A DNA stretch of 64,000 nt from assembly GCA_910578115.1 (NCBI GenBank), contig CAJTPO010000014.1:1-64000 (forward strand), read 5' to 3'. The DNA is from an uncultured Lachnospiraceae bacterium (GTDB taxonomy: Bacteria; Bacillota; Clostridia; Lachnospirales; Lachnospiraceae). Position 1 is the first letter of the stretch; every line of letters begins with the position of its first letter. Made by a program: the position numbers and the translations under genes. The notes beneath the pieces were generated by a model, which did not search any database, was not told the DNA's origin, and was given only the letters and a program-made list of their open reading frames with translations. Of this stretch, positions 8,370-17,845 are shown in pieces.

Positions 8370-9563
8370 ATGCCGAATACAGAACAACTACAAAACGCCA
8401 TGCCGGTAGCGCCTGTCAAGCTGCTCACTACCAAATCCGCTCTGCCGCTGGCGCACAAGGTCAACCAGCATCTTGTAGAATACCGCAGAAGTTTAGACAA
8501 CACCTTTAAGAAGGATCCCGCCTTCCATGGCTATATGGAAGACGATTATCTTATAGAAGTAGAGTGCCCCCGCTTTGGCACCGGGGAATCCAAGGGCATT
8601 CTCAACACATCCGTCCGTGGTAAGGACGTCTTTATCCTCATGGATGTGTGCAATCACAGCATTACCTACCAGATGAACGGTTACACAAACCACATGTCCC
8701 CTGACGACCATTATCAGGATTTAAAAAGGATCATCGCTGCCATCAACGGTAAGGCACACCGCCTGACGGTGATCATGCCTTTTCTCTACGAGGGCAGACA
8801 GCATAAAAGAAGCGGCCGGGAATCTCTGGACTGCGCCTACGCCATCAAGGAGATCATGGACATGGGTGTCTCCAATTTCATCACCTTCGACGCCCACGAC
8901 CCCAGAGTGCAGAACTCCGTTCCCATCAAGGGCTTTGACAACTTCACGCCGCCCTACCAGTTTATCCAGGCGCTGCTGCGCACGGAACGGGATCTTATCA
9001 TCGACAAGGAACACACCATCGTCATCTGTCCTGATGAGGGCGCTTTGGACCGCGGCATTTACTTCGCCAACGTACTGGGAGTAGATACCGGCATGTTCTA
9101 TAAAAGACGGGATTACTCTACCATCGTAAACGGCAAGAATCCCATCGTAGCACATGAGTTTCTGGGGGATAATATCGACGGCAAGGACGCCATCATCATA
9201 GACGACATGATCTCCTCCGGCGGCAGCATGATCGATACCGCCAGACAGCTTAAGAAAATGAACGCCAAAAGAGTGTTCATCTGCTGTACCTTCGGCCTTT
9301 TTACAGACGGTCTTGCAGCTTTCGACGAGGCTTACGAGAAATGCTACTTCGACAGGATCATCACCACCAACCTGTGCTACCAGCCGCCCATGCTGCGGGA
9401 GAAGCCTTATTATCTGGAAGCCGACATGAGCAAGTTCCTGGCCTCCATCATCGACTTTATGAATCATGATGCCTCCATGTCCAATATCTACACCCCTACG
9501 GACAAGATCCATCAGATTCTCAATAAATATAATAACCGCGAAGTGAGCGGACTGGATCTCTGA
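8370..9563 (+). CDS. prs: Ribose-phosphate pyrophosphokinase (PRPP synthetase), long form
   Basis: Makes phosphoribosyl pyrophosphate from ribose 5-phosphate and ATP for nucleotide, histidine and tryptophan synthesis. The PRPP-binding loop DAIIIDDMISSGGSM is intact. The ribose-5-phosphate region FDAHDP and the metal/ATP segment DVCNHSITYQMNG match the family. At 397 residues it is longer than classic Prs (about 315), with extra N-terminal residues, as in a Clostridia subfamily. An AGGAGG site precedes ATG 8370. It is one of few plus-strand genes here and converges on the histidine kinase gene, with a shared terminator. Confidence 0.92.
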   Translation: MPNTEQLQNAMPVAPVKLLTTKSALPLAHKVNQHLVEYRRSLDNTFKKDPAFHGYMEDDYLIEVECPRFGTGESKGILNTSVRGKDVFILMDVCNHSITYQMNGYTNHMSPDDHYQDLKRIIAAINGKAHRLTVIMPFLYEGRQHKRSGRESLDCAYAIKEIMDMGVSNFITFDAHDPRVQNSVPIKGFDNFTPPYQFIQALLRTERDLIIDKEHTIVICPDEGALDRGIYFANVLGVDTGMFYKRRDYSTIVNGKNPIVAHEFLGDNIDGKDAIIIDDMISSGGSMIDTARQLKKMNAKRVFICCTFGLFTDGLAAFDEAYEKCYFDRIITTNLCYQPPMLREKPYYLEADMSKFLASIIDFMNHDASMSNIYTPTDKIHQILNKYNNREVSGLDL

Positions 9564-9601
9564 CGGTTTTTGGCTGTCATACAGATCTCTTTCCCATTGC
9601 C

Positions 9602-9634
9602 AAAAAGGTTCGGCCTGTGCGACCGAACCTTTTT
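9602..9634. terminator. Bidirectional terminator between prs and the kinase gene
   Basis: AAAAAGGTTCGG pairs with CCGAACCTTTTT around a 9-base loop, giving U-tracts on both strands. It serves prs (plus) and the kinase operon (minus). Confidence 0.9.
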
Positions 9635-9643
9635 CTGTATAAA

Positions 9644-12643
9644 TTACGCGTTCTTTTCTCCCTTCGCCTTCGGGAAGGTGAGGATCACTTTAAACAGATC
9701 CCCGTCCAGCTGGATCTCAAACGTACCCTTCTGCGCCTCCGTCAGATTCTTGGCGATGGACAGTCCCAGTCCGCTGCCCTCCGTCGTCCTCGAGACATCT
9801 CCTCTGATAAACCGTTCTGTCAGTTCATCAGGGTTGCAGTTGAGCGGAGAAGCTGAGATGTTTTTGATCGATATCACGATAAATTTCTTCTTATCCGGCA
9901 TATCTTCTATGGACAGATAAACGCGGGTTCCCTCCATGGCATATTTGTAAATATTGTTGAAAAGGTTCTCCATCACGCGCCAGATCCTGCGGCTGTCCGC
10001 CTCGATAACGGCATTCTTCACACGCACATTCATCACCGTCGTCAGATTCTTCATCTCAAACTTCTCGGAGAATTCCCCAATCGTCTGGTTCATCAGCTCC
10101 GTCAGATTGATCTGCTCGAAATGCAGGCTGATGTTGCCTGATGTGATCTTGCTGGCCTCCACCAGATCATCCGTCAGCTGTTTCAGACGCTGGGATTTCT
10201 CGTCCAGAACCTTGATATAATTCTGCACTTTCTCATTGTCTATGCGCTCCCTTTTGATCAGATCCACATAGTTGATGATGGAAGTCAGCGGCGTCTTGAT
10301 GTCGTGGGACACATTGGTGATAAGGTCGGCTTTCATGCGCTCATCCTTCATGCTGATCTCCACGGCCTCCTTAATGCCTTTGCCGATACTGTTGACAGAA
10401 TGGGCCAGCGTCAGGTTATCCCCGTGCAGCTTCTCCGTCTTCACCTGATGCTCCAGCTGTCCGTTGGCAATGGTCTCAATGCCTTTGACGATCTGCTGCT
10501 GCTCTTTTGCATTCTGATAAAGAAGATGCCCCACCGCAACGTCAACGGCCATCGTGATAAACACCAGCACCAGTATCCCAAACGGTGCAGTTGTATCAAT
10601 CGCCCACACCATCATCAACAGATTAAACAGCAGGAACAGACCATAAGGGACACACGTTCTCAGCACGATATCGCTGTTGTCGTACATCTGCAGCGCACAG
10701 CTTTTTAACAGATGGTATATTCTGCACAGATAACTGTTCTTCCACAATGTTCTGGCCCGCAGTCTTCTGACCAGACTGTAGAAAAAGAACATCGCCACTG
10801 TATCCACTGCGAAGACCGCCGCAAACAGTGCCCCTTTAAACCATTGCGCATTTGCCACCGTATCATAGGACAGCACGGCTGCAATATTCAGATTCAAAAG
10901 CTCCACCGCCACGATCAATACCCACGCGATCAGGATCGCCATACCAAATCCAAGTAAAAGCATGATCTCCGTAGGAATCCTGTCAAAGGAAGTCAGACGA
11001 ATATACATTCTTCCCTCCCTGTCCGCATCTTTGCCTGTCACAAAAGTCAGGTAACACAAGAGTATAAGATATAAAATACCCGCGCAGAACGCCACGGCAA
11101 TCCACTGCATAAAATAGGGCTGATAATTGTTAAAGCCTGCCCGGCCCTGTGTAAATGCATCCTCTGCCGGATAAGAAGTATCCACACCGATCCAAATCTC
11201 CACCGTCTCCGGATAGGCATAATCATACTCCTGCAGAATCCGGCGAATCGTCTCCTCGTCAATCGAAGTATTTGTCATATAACTCATATCCGCCGGACTG
11301 TAGTAGATATACCTGCCGGCAGAAGGCAATGCAGCATCATCCTCCGCATCCTGCTCCTCCGCAAAGGACAAGATGCTCTCCAGATCCTGCTCTTCTTCCA
11401 GATTTGTATAGATCTGCGTATTCTCTCCCACCGTCTTACGGATCAGATAACGAACATTGGAATTATCCCTGCTGTAGTATCTCTGCGCTTCCAGATACTC
11501 GTTGTAATTGTAGGACAGACTCTTCGCCGCATACTGTACGTTATGACACAGATCGTAGTACAGATCCCAATCAGATACATACTCCTCCAGATTCTTGCCA
11601 TCTGCCGTCTTATAACGGTTGACCAGTACATTATAGGTAGTCTTCGCCTCACTGTCCCCAATATTCTCCGCCTCATCTTCCTCCGGAACGGATATGTTCG
11701 AAACAGCTTCCTCCTCGGAAATCTCCAGCCTGGCAGGACGGTAGTCGTCCACAAACCCATCCGTATCGTCCGCATCCACCCATAACTGGTTCGAAGACAC
11801 ATCATCGACAAAAGTATAGCTCTCTACATCGGACTTCAGATAACTGGCATCTGACGTGTTATAATACTTACTGTCCGGATCTATGACCGTCACTCTCGTA
11901 CGATCCGCCAGAAAATTCCGGGCCTGCGCTCCTGTCATCTCCGTTCCCGTCCACTCAAATCCGTAATTCTGCCATTTCAACAGATCTTCCAGATAATAAC
12001 TGGCTGTCACATACCGTTCCGGTAGTCCGATATCCCGATAATTATACGCCGTCACATCTATAACTTTACGTCCGTCGAAAACCCCGTCCGTCTCCAGCTG
12101 GCCGCTCACCACCCCATGACGAATGATATCCGCCGCCGCATAACCGAAGATATTGTCAAACAGCTCCGACTCCTCGTACTTCTGCTTCTGGTTCATAGTA
12201 TACATATTAAAACCATACTGTGAATGGAATCCCTCTACACGCACCGTAGAGCCAATCGCCACGATAAATACGGAGACCGCCATGGCAGCCAACGCCGCAT
12301 GCTGCAAAATACGCAGGAACGCCCTGACGGCATGATTCCCTTTTTTCGCCTTTTTCTTCCTGTCGTCTCTGCGCCTTCTGCTTCTGCGCCAGCTCCCTTT
12401 GTCTGCTCCTTCTTCCGCAGTATCCTCTATCATCGCATCCTGTTCCCTGTCATTCTCCTCCGTATAAATTTTTTCTTTATTCTGGCTGTCCTGGTCTGTC
12501 TCTTTCTTCACCTGACTTTCCGGCCTGCCTCGTCTTCCTTTCCACTCCGGATATTCCCCTGCTCTGTTTTCTTCTGCAGTGCTTCCACGTTCCTCTTCTT
12601 TTATCATCAGCTCTGCTGTCTTGTCTCTTTCCTCTTTTCCCAT
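9644..12643 (-). CDS. Large membrane sensor histidine kinase
   Basis: Sensor partner of the OmpR-type regulator encoded just upstream. The first ~115 residues are a highly charged, low-complexity cytoplasmic tail. A membrane segment at about 115-140 is followed by a ~400-residue extracytoplasmic domain of unknown family rich in Asp, Glu and Tyr, then about six more membrane segments (roughly 525-690). The kinase core has the phospho-acceptor H-box NVSHDIKTPL near 780 and the G-box GSGLGLSIAKNL near 960. At 999 residues it is far longer than a standard sensor kinase. ATG 12643 has AGAAAGG about 12 bases upstream. The stimulus is unknown; the big external domain suggests an envelope or ligand signal. 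Confidence 0.9.
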   Translation of the reverse strand: MGKEERDKTAELMIKEEERGSTAEENRAGEYPEWKGRRGRPESQVKKETDQDSQNKEKIYTEENDREQDAMIEDTAEEGADKGSWRRSRRRRDDRKKKAKKGNHAVRAFLRILQHAALAAMAVSVFIVAIGSTVRVEGFHSQYGFNMYTMNQKQKYEESELFDNIFGYAAADIIRHGVVSGQLETDGVFDGRKVIDVTAYNYRDIGLPERYVTASYYLEDLLKWQNYGFEWTGTEMTGAQARNFLADRTRVTVIDPDSKYYNTSDASYLKSDVESYTFVDDVSSNQLWVDADDTDGFVDDYRPARLEISEEEAVSNISVPEEDEAENIGDSEAKTTYNVLVNRYKTADGKNLEEYVSDWDLYYDLCHNVQYAAKSLSYNYNEYLEAQRYYSRDNSNVRYLIRKTVGENTQIYTNLEEEQDLESILSFAEEQDAEDDAALPSAGRYIYYSPADMSYMTNTSIDEETIRRILQEYDYAYPETVEIWIGVDTSYPAEDAFTQGRAGFNNYQPYFMQWIAVAFCAGILYLILLCYLTFVTGKDADREGRMYIRLTSFDRIPTEIMLLLGFGMAILIAWVLIVAVELLNLNIAAVLSYDTVANAQWFKGALFAAVFAVDTVAMFFFYSLVRRLRARTLWKNSYLCRIYHLLKSCALQMYDNSDIVLRTCVPYGLFLLFNLLMMVWAIDTTAPFGILVLVFITMAVDVAVGHLLYQNAKEQQQIVKGIETIANGQLEHQVKTEKLHGDNLTLAHSVNSIGKGIKEAVEISMKDERMKADLITNVSHDIKTPLTSIINYVDLIKRERIDNEKVQNYIKVLDEKSQRLKQLTDDLVEASKITSGNISLHFEQINLTELMNQTIGEFSEKFEMKNLTTVMNVRVKNAVIEADSRRIWRVMENLFNNIYKYAMEGTRVYLSIEDMPDKKKFIVISIKNISASPLNCNPDELTERFIRGDVSRTTEGSGLGLSIAKNLTEAQKGTFEIQLDGDLFKVILTFPKAKGEKNA

Positions 12644-12721
12644 CTTTAACCATGCCTTTCTATCAGGCTTTCCAGCCTGCCGGTATAGCCTCCCTGCCGC
12701 GTTCCTGCTGTCTGTTTTGCT

Positions 12722-13414
12722 TTACTGCTTTTCGATCTTATAGCCGACACCCCACACAACCTTCAGATATCGCGGTTCCTTGGGATTGATCTCGATTTTC
12801 TCGCGGATATGTCTGATATGTACCGCCACTGTATTATCCGCCCCAATGGCCTCCTCATTCCAGATACTTTCATAAATCTGGTCAATGGAGAAGACTCTGC
12901 CACAGTTCTTCACCAACAACAGCAGAATATTATACTCGATCGGTGTCAGCTTCACATTCTCGCCATCCACCGTCACCTCCTTGGTGTCATCATTGATACA
13001 CAGACCACCCACCTGAAAAAGTGCGTTATTCTCCGTGTTCAGATTTCCCAGTGTCGTATAGCGCCTTAAGTTGGACTTCACTCTCGCCAACAGCTCCAGC
13101 GGATTAAAAGGTTTCGTCACATAGTCATCCGCCCCGATATTCAATCCCAGAATCTTGTCGTTATCTTCGGACTTAGCCGACAGAATAATGATCGGAATAC
13201 TGGAGTACTCTCTGATCTTCAAAGTAGCATGGATACCGTCCAGCTTCGGCATCATAACATCGATCAACAACAGATGAATCTGCTGTTCTTTAAGCACCTT
13301 GATCGCCTGTTCTCCGTCATATGCCTTAAAGATCGTATAACCTTCCTGAAGCAGATAGATCTCGATCGCGTCCACAATCTCCCTGTCATCATCACAAACC
13401 AGAATATTAGCCAT
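12722..13414 (-). CDS. OmpR/VanR-type response regulator
   Basis: Transcription factor phosphorylated by the adjacent large kinase. The receiver domain has the acidic pair D8-D9-D10, phosphoacceptor D52 (LLIDVMMPKLDG), and the switch Lys in VTKPFNPLELLARV. The C-terminal winged helix (about 130-228) includes LTPIEYNILLLLVKN and the recognition helix TVAVHIRHIREKIE. The 230-residue length is typical. GGGGAGGG precedes ATG 13414. The kinase gene begins 79 bp downstream in the same direction, so the two are probably cotranscribed. Confidence 0.95.
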   Translation of the reverse strand: MANILVCDDDREIVDAIEIYLLQEGYTIFKAYDGEQAIKVLKEQQIHLLLIDVMMPKLDGIHATLKIREYSSIPIIILSAKSEDNDKILGLNIGADDYVTKPFNPLELLARVKSNLRRYTTLGNLNTENNALFQVGGLCINDDTKEVTVDGENVKLTPIEYNILLLLVKNCGRVFSIDQIYESIWNEEAIGADNTVAVHIRHIREKIEINPKEPRYLKVVWGVGYKIEKQ

Positions 13415-13530
13415 GTCACCCTCCCCTGCATATCAATTTATCGTTTTATCTGTTATAACCCTATCAAGAAAACCTAAAGGAAAAGATGGGAAATTCTTTA
13501 ATGTTTTCTTAATTCGCCCCTGTCAATATG

Positions 13531-13613
13531 CTATGAAAGTCTTCAACTTTCACAGCATGGATGGCCATGCGGCCCGCCAGGCGGCAGGCTGAGCATGATG
13601 TAAGTTTACTGTG
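13531..13613 (+). repeat. Structured intergenic repeat, copy B
   Basis: Contains a GAAAGT/ACTTTC hairpin, then GCATGGATGGCCATGCGGCC, CGCCAGGCGGCAGG and GAGCATGATG, ending TAAGTTTACTGTG. It matches the right-hand part of copy C at 53.3 kb in the same order. The left end with the GTAAAC terminus seen in copies A and C is missing. Confidence 0.7.
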
Positions 13614-13623
13614 TTCCGGAAAA

Positions 13624-14484
13624 TCATCTATTCTCACAAAGCCCAAGAAAAGCGCCCAGATTCCCCCGCTTCCCCTGGCTCGCCCTGTGGGAAAAGAGAT
13701 ATCCACTGTTATGACAGGTACACAGGTCCGTCACCTGTATCTGTCCTGCCGGTATCCCTGCTTCCTGTAAGATGATCTCATTGGCCCGCCAAAGATCCAG
13801 CTGATACTTGCCGCCGCCTTTCTTCTCCAGAATCTGCTCCGCCTGTCCGGGACCGCGAAACTCCTGCCAAAAGGCTTCTGCCACGTCCTCGCTGACCTCA
13901 TAACATTCCCGACAGATAGAAGGCCCAATTGCCGCTGTCAGGTCTTCCGGACGCGTACCGTAGACCTGCCGCATCTTTTCCGTGACACATCTGCCCATCC
14001 GCGCCACAGTCCCCCGCCAGCCGGAATGGGCCAGTGCAACTGCCCTGTTTCTCGTATCCACGAAATATAAAGGCACACAGTCCGCATAAAAGGTGGTCAG
14101 CACCAGCCCCGGCTCATCGGTCAGCAGTCCGTCCACATCATGATAGTCTCTGGGCCGCACAATGCCCTTACCGCCGTCCTGCCCCGTCACCACCCGCAGA
14201 TTCACGGTATGTGTCTGGTCTGAACAGACAATATCCTCCAAACCACACCCCAGTACCCGGGCAATCCTTCTGTAATTCTCGTCTACAGCCTCCTTCTTAT
14301 CTCCTCTGGCATAACTCAGATTCATACTGCTGCATACTCCCTCACTGACTCCGCCGACCCTGGTCGTAAACAGATGCCGCACGATCCCCGTCTGTTCCAA
14401 CAGCGGAAATGTCAGATATTCCACCTCCCCGGCCCTGTTCTGTCTCATTTTCCACTTTCCTGTATGTCTATACAACTCCATCAT
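13624..14484 (-). CDS. pgeF: PgeF/YfiH-type multicopper-oxidase-fold protein
   Basis: Member of the YfiH/laccase-domain family (formerly polyphenol oxidase), now linked to peptidoglycan editing and purine nucleoside phosphorolysis. Conserved features include FTTRVGGVS, the metal site LALAHSGWRGTV, IGPSICRECYEV and a C-terminal CTCHNSGYLFSHRA. ATG 14484 has GGGAG just before it; the upstream frame overlaps yraN and is not preferred. Length of about 286 residues is normal. Last gene of the lepB-rbgA-rnhB-ylqG-ylqH-yraN transcript. Confidence 0.88.
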   Translation of the reverse strand: MMELYRHTGKWKMRQNRAGEVEYLTFPLLEQTGIVRHLFTTRVGGVSEGVCSSMNLSYARGDKKEAVDENYRRIARVLGCGLEDIVCSDQTHTVNLRVVTGQDGGKGIVRPRDYHDVDGLLTDEPGLVLTTFYADCVPLYFVDTRNRAVALAHSGWRGTVARMGRCVTEKMRQVYGTRPEDLTAAIGPSICRECYEVSEDVAEAFWQEFRGPGQAEQILEKKGGGKYQLDLWRANEIILQEAGIPAGQIQVTDLCTCHNSGYLFSHRASQGKRGNLGAFLGLCENR

Positions 14485-14491
14485 TTTCTCC

Positions 14492-14851
14492 CTACTTCCA
14501 CGCAACATAGTAAAATGCATCTTTCACCCATGTAACCTTCTTCCCGTCCACGGCCACCACATCAAACCGCACCGGTGTATCCTCCATGCAGTGATGTACC
14601 ACACGATAATAATCGGCCACCCGGCAGATCCGTTTCTGTTTGGCGTAACCCACAGCCTCCGCCGCGGTTCCCTTACTGCCACTGCTCCGATATTTCACTT
14701 CAAAAAAAACAAGATACTCCCCGTCATAACCGACAAGGTCAATCTCCCCCTGTCTGCAGCGAAAATTCTGTGCGCAGATCCTGATACCCTTAGATAGTAA
14801 ATAGGCACAGACCTGTTCTTCCTTCTGTGCCCCCTGCTTCCTTGTATTCAC
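14492..14851 (-). CDS. yraN: YraN/UPF0102 family endonuclease-fold protein
   Basis: Small protein with a PD-(D/E)XK nuclease fold and no established physiological role. It has the family pattern GxxxE near the start, FRCRQGEIDLVGYD, and FFEVKYRSS with the catalytic E and K. The start is GTG 14851 with GAGGAAAAG upstream. The neighbourhood (rnhB upstream) is a common one for yraN. Confidence 0.9.
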   Translation of the reverse strand: MNTRKQGAQKEEQVCAYLLSKGIRICAQNFRCRQGEIDLVGYDGEYLVFFEVKYRSSGSKGTAAEAVGYAKQKRICRVADYYRVVHHCMEDTPVRFDVVAVDGKKVTWVKDAFYYVAWK

Positions 14852-14906
14852 CTTTTCCTCCGTTTATATCCCCGCTCCCCTGTCGCTTACCGTTCTTTCG
14901 ATTCTC

Positions 14907-15239
14907 CTACTTTGCCCCCGCTATCTTTGCCTTGATCTTATCCATGGAATCCACGAAAATAAGGATCTCCGCGACCACCTCATACAGTTCCGGCGGAATC
15001 ATATCCCCAATCTCCAGGCGTGACAGTGTATCGGCCAGCTTATCGTCGCGGTGAACCGGCACTGCCGCTTCCTTCGCCTTCTCAATGATCCGTTCCGCCA
15101 GCTCTCCTCTGCCGGAGGCAATGACTCTGGGCGCCTCCTCGGAAGGATCATATTCCAGCGCAATCGCCTGCTTCGGCTTTCTCGACTCTTCCCTGTCCAC
15201 CGACGCCTGCCTCGGTCTTCTTCTCTCTTCCTTCGCCAT
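14907..15239 (-). CDS. FlhB C-terminal-like protein (YlqH type)
   Basis: Corresponds to the cytoplasmic C-terminal domain of the flagellar export switch FlhB, without the membrane part. AIALEYDPSEEAPRVIASG and AKEAAVPVHRDDKLADTL match the family. The autocleavage motif NPTH of true FlhB is absent, so processing is unlikely. Its first ~25 residues are basic and probably disordered. It directly follows a FliK-like gene, as in the ylqG-ylqH pair of other Firmicutes. No flagellar genes are in this window, so the role is unclear. Confidence 0.85.
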   Translation of the reverse strand: MAKEERRRPRQASVDREESRKPKQAIALEYDPSEEAPRVIASGRGELAERIIEKAKEAAVPVHRDDKLADTLSRLEIGDMIPPELYEVVAEILIFVDSMDKIKAKIAGAK

Positions 15240-15274
15240 AGTCGTCTACTCCCCCTTCTGCTTTCTGCCCTCCA

Positions 15275-16972
15275 TCATGCCCTCATATCAAAAGATGTCC
15301 TGCTGAGCACCGAAATATTCTTCTCCTGGTTCAGAATCGTCTGCATAATGCCGCCGTCCTCCGTTCCATCCTCTTCCTTCATCTGAAACTGCGCCTTTAA
15401 CGCATACCCCCTCTTCGTCAATCTTTCATCTAATAACGAAATGTGCTGTTCGATCAGATCCATCGCGCTTTCATCCTGCAGCGTAAAATTCGTATTCACC
15501 TTATTCTGCTGCATCGTCACGTACACATCCAAAGCTCCCAGATGCTCCATATCCAGATGCAGAAGTGCACTCACATTGCCGTCTTTCGCCGCAAGATTTT
15601 TCTTGTTCGTATAGACATAAAGATCACCGTGGGCATTGTTACCAGCCAGCTTAAGTGGCAGCTGGATATAGGCAAACATATGATTCATCTGATTCATAAA
15701 GTCCACATTGTTCTGCAGATTCTGCATACTCCTGGCCACCGGCAGATCTGCCTTGCCCGCCGTCTGTATCGCCTCGTTCATGCGCATGCTCTGTTCCCTG
15801 ATGCGCTCATACAGCTGTTCCACCTTTTGCGGATTTGCCACGTCCCGTGGTTCGATCAGCCACTGTCTGCCGATCTCTGCCTTCAACAGCCCTTCAAACT
15901 CTTTTCCGGCAAAAAGTCGTTCCAGCATCTGCGACGGCATCTCGTGTTCTCCCACGCCTGACAGCGTATGGCGTACCAGCGCCAATACGTCTTTTGCCGA
16001 CCATCCACCGTTCTTGATCTGCTCCGCCGTCTGTTCGTCCACGCCAAGCTCCCGCAGCAGATTTCCCAGATCATTCCACTGCTTCGCCGTCAATACCGGA
16101 TTACCGCCTTCTTCCTGCACAGAACCGCTTCCGTCAGTCCCTTCCGGATTCAGGAATTCCGGATCCATCAGCCGGCCGGGCAGTGTTCCCTCCTCCGGCA
16201 GTGTACCGTTTCCTGCCGCCTGCTCCATGTCATTCGCAGTTCCCTTTAAGAGCACATCTCCTGCATTTTCACCTTCCGCAAGAATATCCAGCACCTGCCC
16301 GTAAAATGCAAACGCCTGACCGACTCTTCCCTCGCTCATCAGCTCACGAAAAACCTCCGGCAGCTCCTGCATAATCGTTTCCGCACTGCCCAGCAGTTGA
16401 TGCCCCGCGTTCTGATACTGTTCAAACTGTTCTATATTCAATTCCGTGACTGCAAGCCCCAACCGGATCATCTGGATGATAGAGGCCGGATTCTGACCGG
16501 GAAACTCCAACAGCTGTCTGCTGACATTCAGGATCGTCTCCTTATCGATCGGCATCCCCTCTTCCATCATTCTGGCAACCATCTCCACATTCGCCGCAGT
16601 TTCCGGCAGCCCTGCCGCACCCAGAGCACGCAGGATTGTCGCCTGATTGGCCATATTGGCATAGAGCGGTGCCAGAGAAAGCACCGAACCGTTATTTGTC
16701 TTTACCTCAAAACTCATATTCTGTCCCAGAGCCAGACTGATACTCTGGTCGATCCTGGCATTGATCAACAATTCCTGGCTGAGTGCAATCTGCGCCACAT
16801 TGCCCGTCCTGCTGACGACAGCACCCTGAATCGTCTGTCCCGGCAGGAGATTCCTGATCTCATTTTGCACCCGATAACTTTTCTCCCCCCTGGACATGCC
16901 CTCCGATGATTTCCCCGTATCATTCGTCTTGACATTCTGATTATTCCGTTTAAAAATACCCGAAAGATTCAC
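15275..16972 (-). CDS. FliK-like hook-length-control domain protein (YlqG type)
   Basis: Long, Gln/Asn/Met/Glu-rich protein resembling flagellar hook-length control proteins. The N-terminal part has LLPGQTIQGAVVSRTGN, the middle looks low-complexity, and about residues 420-530 form a FliK C-terminal-type domain (FAYIQLPLKLAG, LDMEHLGALDVYVTMQ). The start is taken at GTG 16972 because GGGGGAG lies just upstream; ATG 16990, right after the rnhB stop, is the alternative. It is paired with the FlhB-like gene, and both sit in a housekeeping operon rather than a flagellar one. Confidence 0.8.
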   Translation of the reverse strand: MNLSGIFKRNNQNVKTNDTGKSSEGMSRGEKSYRVQNEIRNLLPGQTIQGAVVSRTGNVAQIALSQELLINARIDQSISLALGQNMSFEVKTNNGSVLSLAPLYANMANQATILRALGAAGLPETAANVEMVARMMEEGMPIDKETILNVSRQLLEFPGQNPASIIQMIRLGLAVTELNIEQFEQYQNAGHQLLGSAETIMQELPEVFRELMSEGRVGQAFAFYGQVLDILAEGENAGDVLLKGTANDMEQAAGNGTLPEEGTLPGRLMDPEFLNPEGTDGSGSVQEEGGNPVLTAKQWNDLGNLLRELGVDEQTAEQIKNGGWSAKDVLALVRHTLSGVGEHEMPSQMLERLFAGKEFEGLLKAEIGRQWLIEPRDVANPQKVEQLYERIREQSMRMNEAIQTAGKADLPVARSMQNLQNNVDFMNQMNHMFAYIQLPLKLAGNNAHGDLYVYTNKKNLAAKDGNVSALLHLDMEHLGALDVYVTMQQNKVNTNFTLQDESAMDLIEQHISLLDERLTKRGYALKAQFQMKEEDGTEDGGIMQTILNQEKNISVLSRTSFDMRA

Positions 16973-16991
16973 CCCTTCTCCCCCTGTCATT

Positions 16992-17810
16992 TCATATCTG
17001 TCCTGCAAACGATCCTTTTTCCTCAATCTCTGTCTCACAAAAATGTGTGATGAATGATCTTCTATGGATCGGACACGGCCCATATTTCTTCAAGGCTTCA
17101 ATATGCGCCTGCGCTCCATATCCCTTATTCGAAGCGAACCCGTACACAGGATACACCTCTTCATACCGTACCATCAACCGATCCCGTGTCACCTTCGCCA
17201 CAATACTGGCTGCCCCGATGGACATGCTTTTGGCATCCCCCTTGATAATGGGTATCTGCTTTACGGATATCTGTGGGATCGTCACCGCATCGTTCAACAG
17301 CAGATCCGGTGCCACCTTAAGGCTGCCAATCGCTGACCGCATGGCCTCGTAGGTTGCCTGCAGAATATTGATCTCATCGATCCGCTCCGGCGTACTGTAT
17401 CCGATCCCCACCGCCACCGCCCGTTCCATAATGATATCATAAAGCTCTTCTCTCTTTTTTTCGGACAGTTTCTTGGAATCATTAATATATAGAATGTCAC
17501 AGTCCTTCGGCAAAATAACGGCACCCGCCACCACCGGACCTGCCAGCGGCCCCCGGCCCACTTCATCGATCCCGCAGATATGCTCATACATTGCATATTC
17601 CCGCTCATACCGCTGCAGTTCCCTGCTGCGCGCGACCTCTTTCTCGTAGGCAGCAAGCCTCTTCCTGCCCTTCTCCACGGCTCCTCGTACCCCAGCCCGC
17701 TCATCCTTCTCATACTGCATAAACAAAACAGGCAGTTCCTCTATATCAGCTGCCTGTATCTTTTCTGTGATCTCTTTTATACTTTCTCTCATAGTCACTT
17801 TCTCTGTCAT
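16992..17810 (-). CDS. rnhB: Ribonuclease HII
   Basis: Cleaves the RNA strand of RNA-DNA hybrids and removes misincorporated ribonucleotides. The catalytic motif GIDEVGRGPLAG lies near residue 80, followed by DSKKLSEKKREEL, and the later acidic residues in LLNDAV and SIVAKVTRDR are present. An ~70-residue N-terminal helical extension is typical of the Firmicutes type. ATG 17810 follows GGGAGG. It lies 35 bp after lepB. Confidence 0.96.
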   Translation of the reverse strand: MTEKVTMRESIKEITEKIQAADIEELPVLFMQYEKDERAGVRGAVEKGRKRLAAYEKEVARSRELQRYEREYAMYEHICGIDEVGRGPLAGPVVAGAVILPKDCDILYINDSKKLSEKKREELYDIIMERAVAVGIGYSTPERIDEINILQATYEAMRSAIGSLKVAPDLLLNDAVTIPQISVKQIPIIKGDAKSMSIGAASIVAKVTRDRLMVRYEEVYPVYGFASNKGYGAQAHIEALKKYGPCPIHRRSFITHFCETEIEEKGSFAGQI

Positions 17811-17845
17811 GCATCCTCCCGCCAGCCGGCGCAGACATACTCAAA

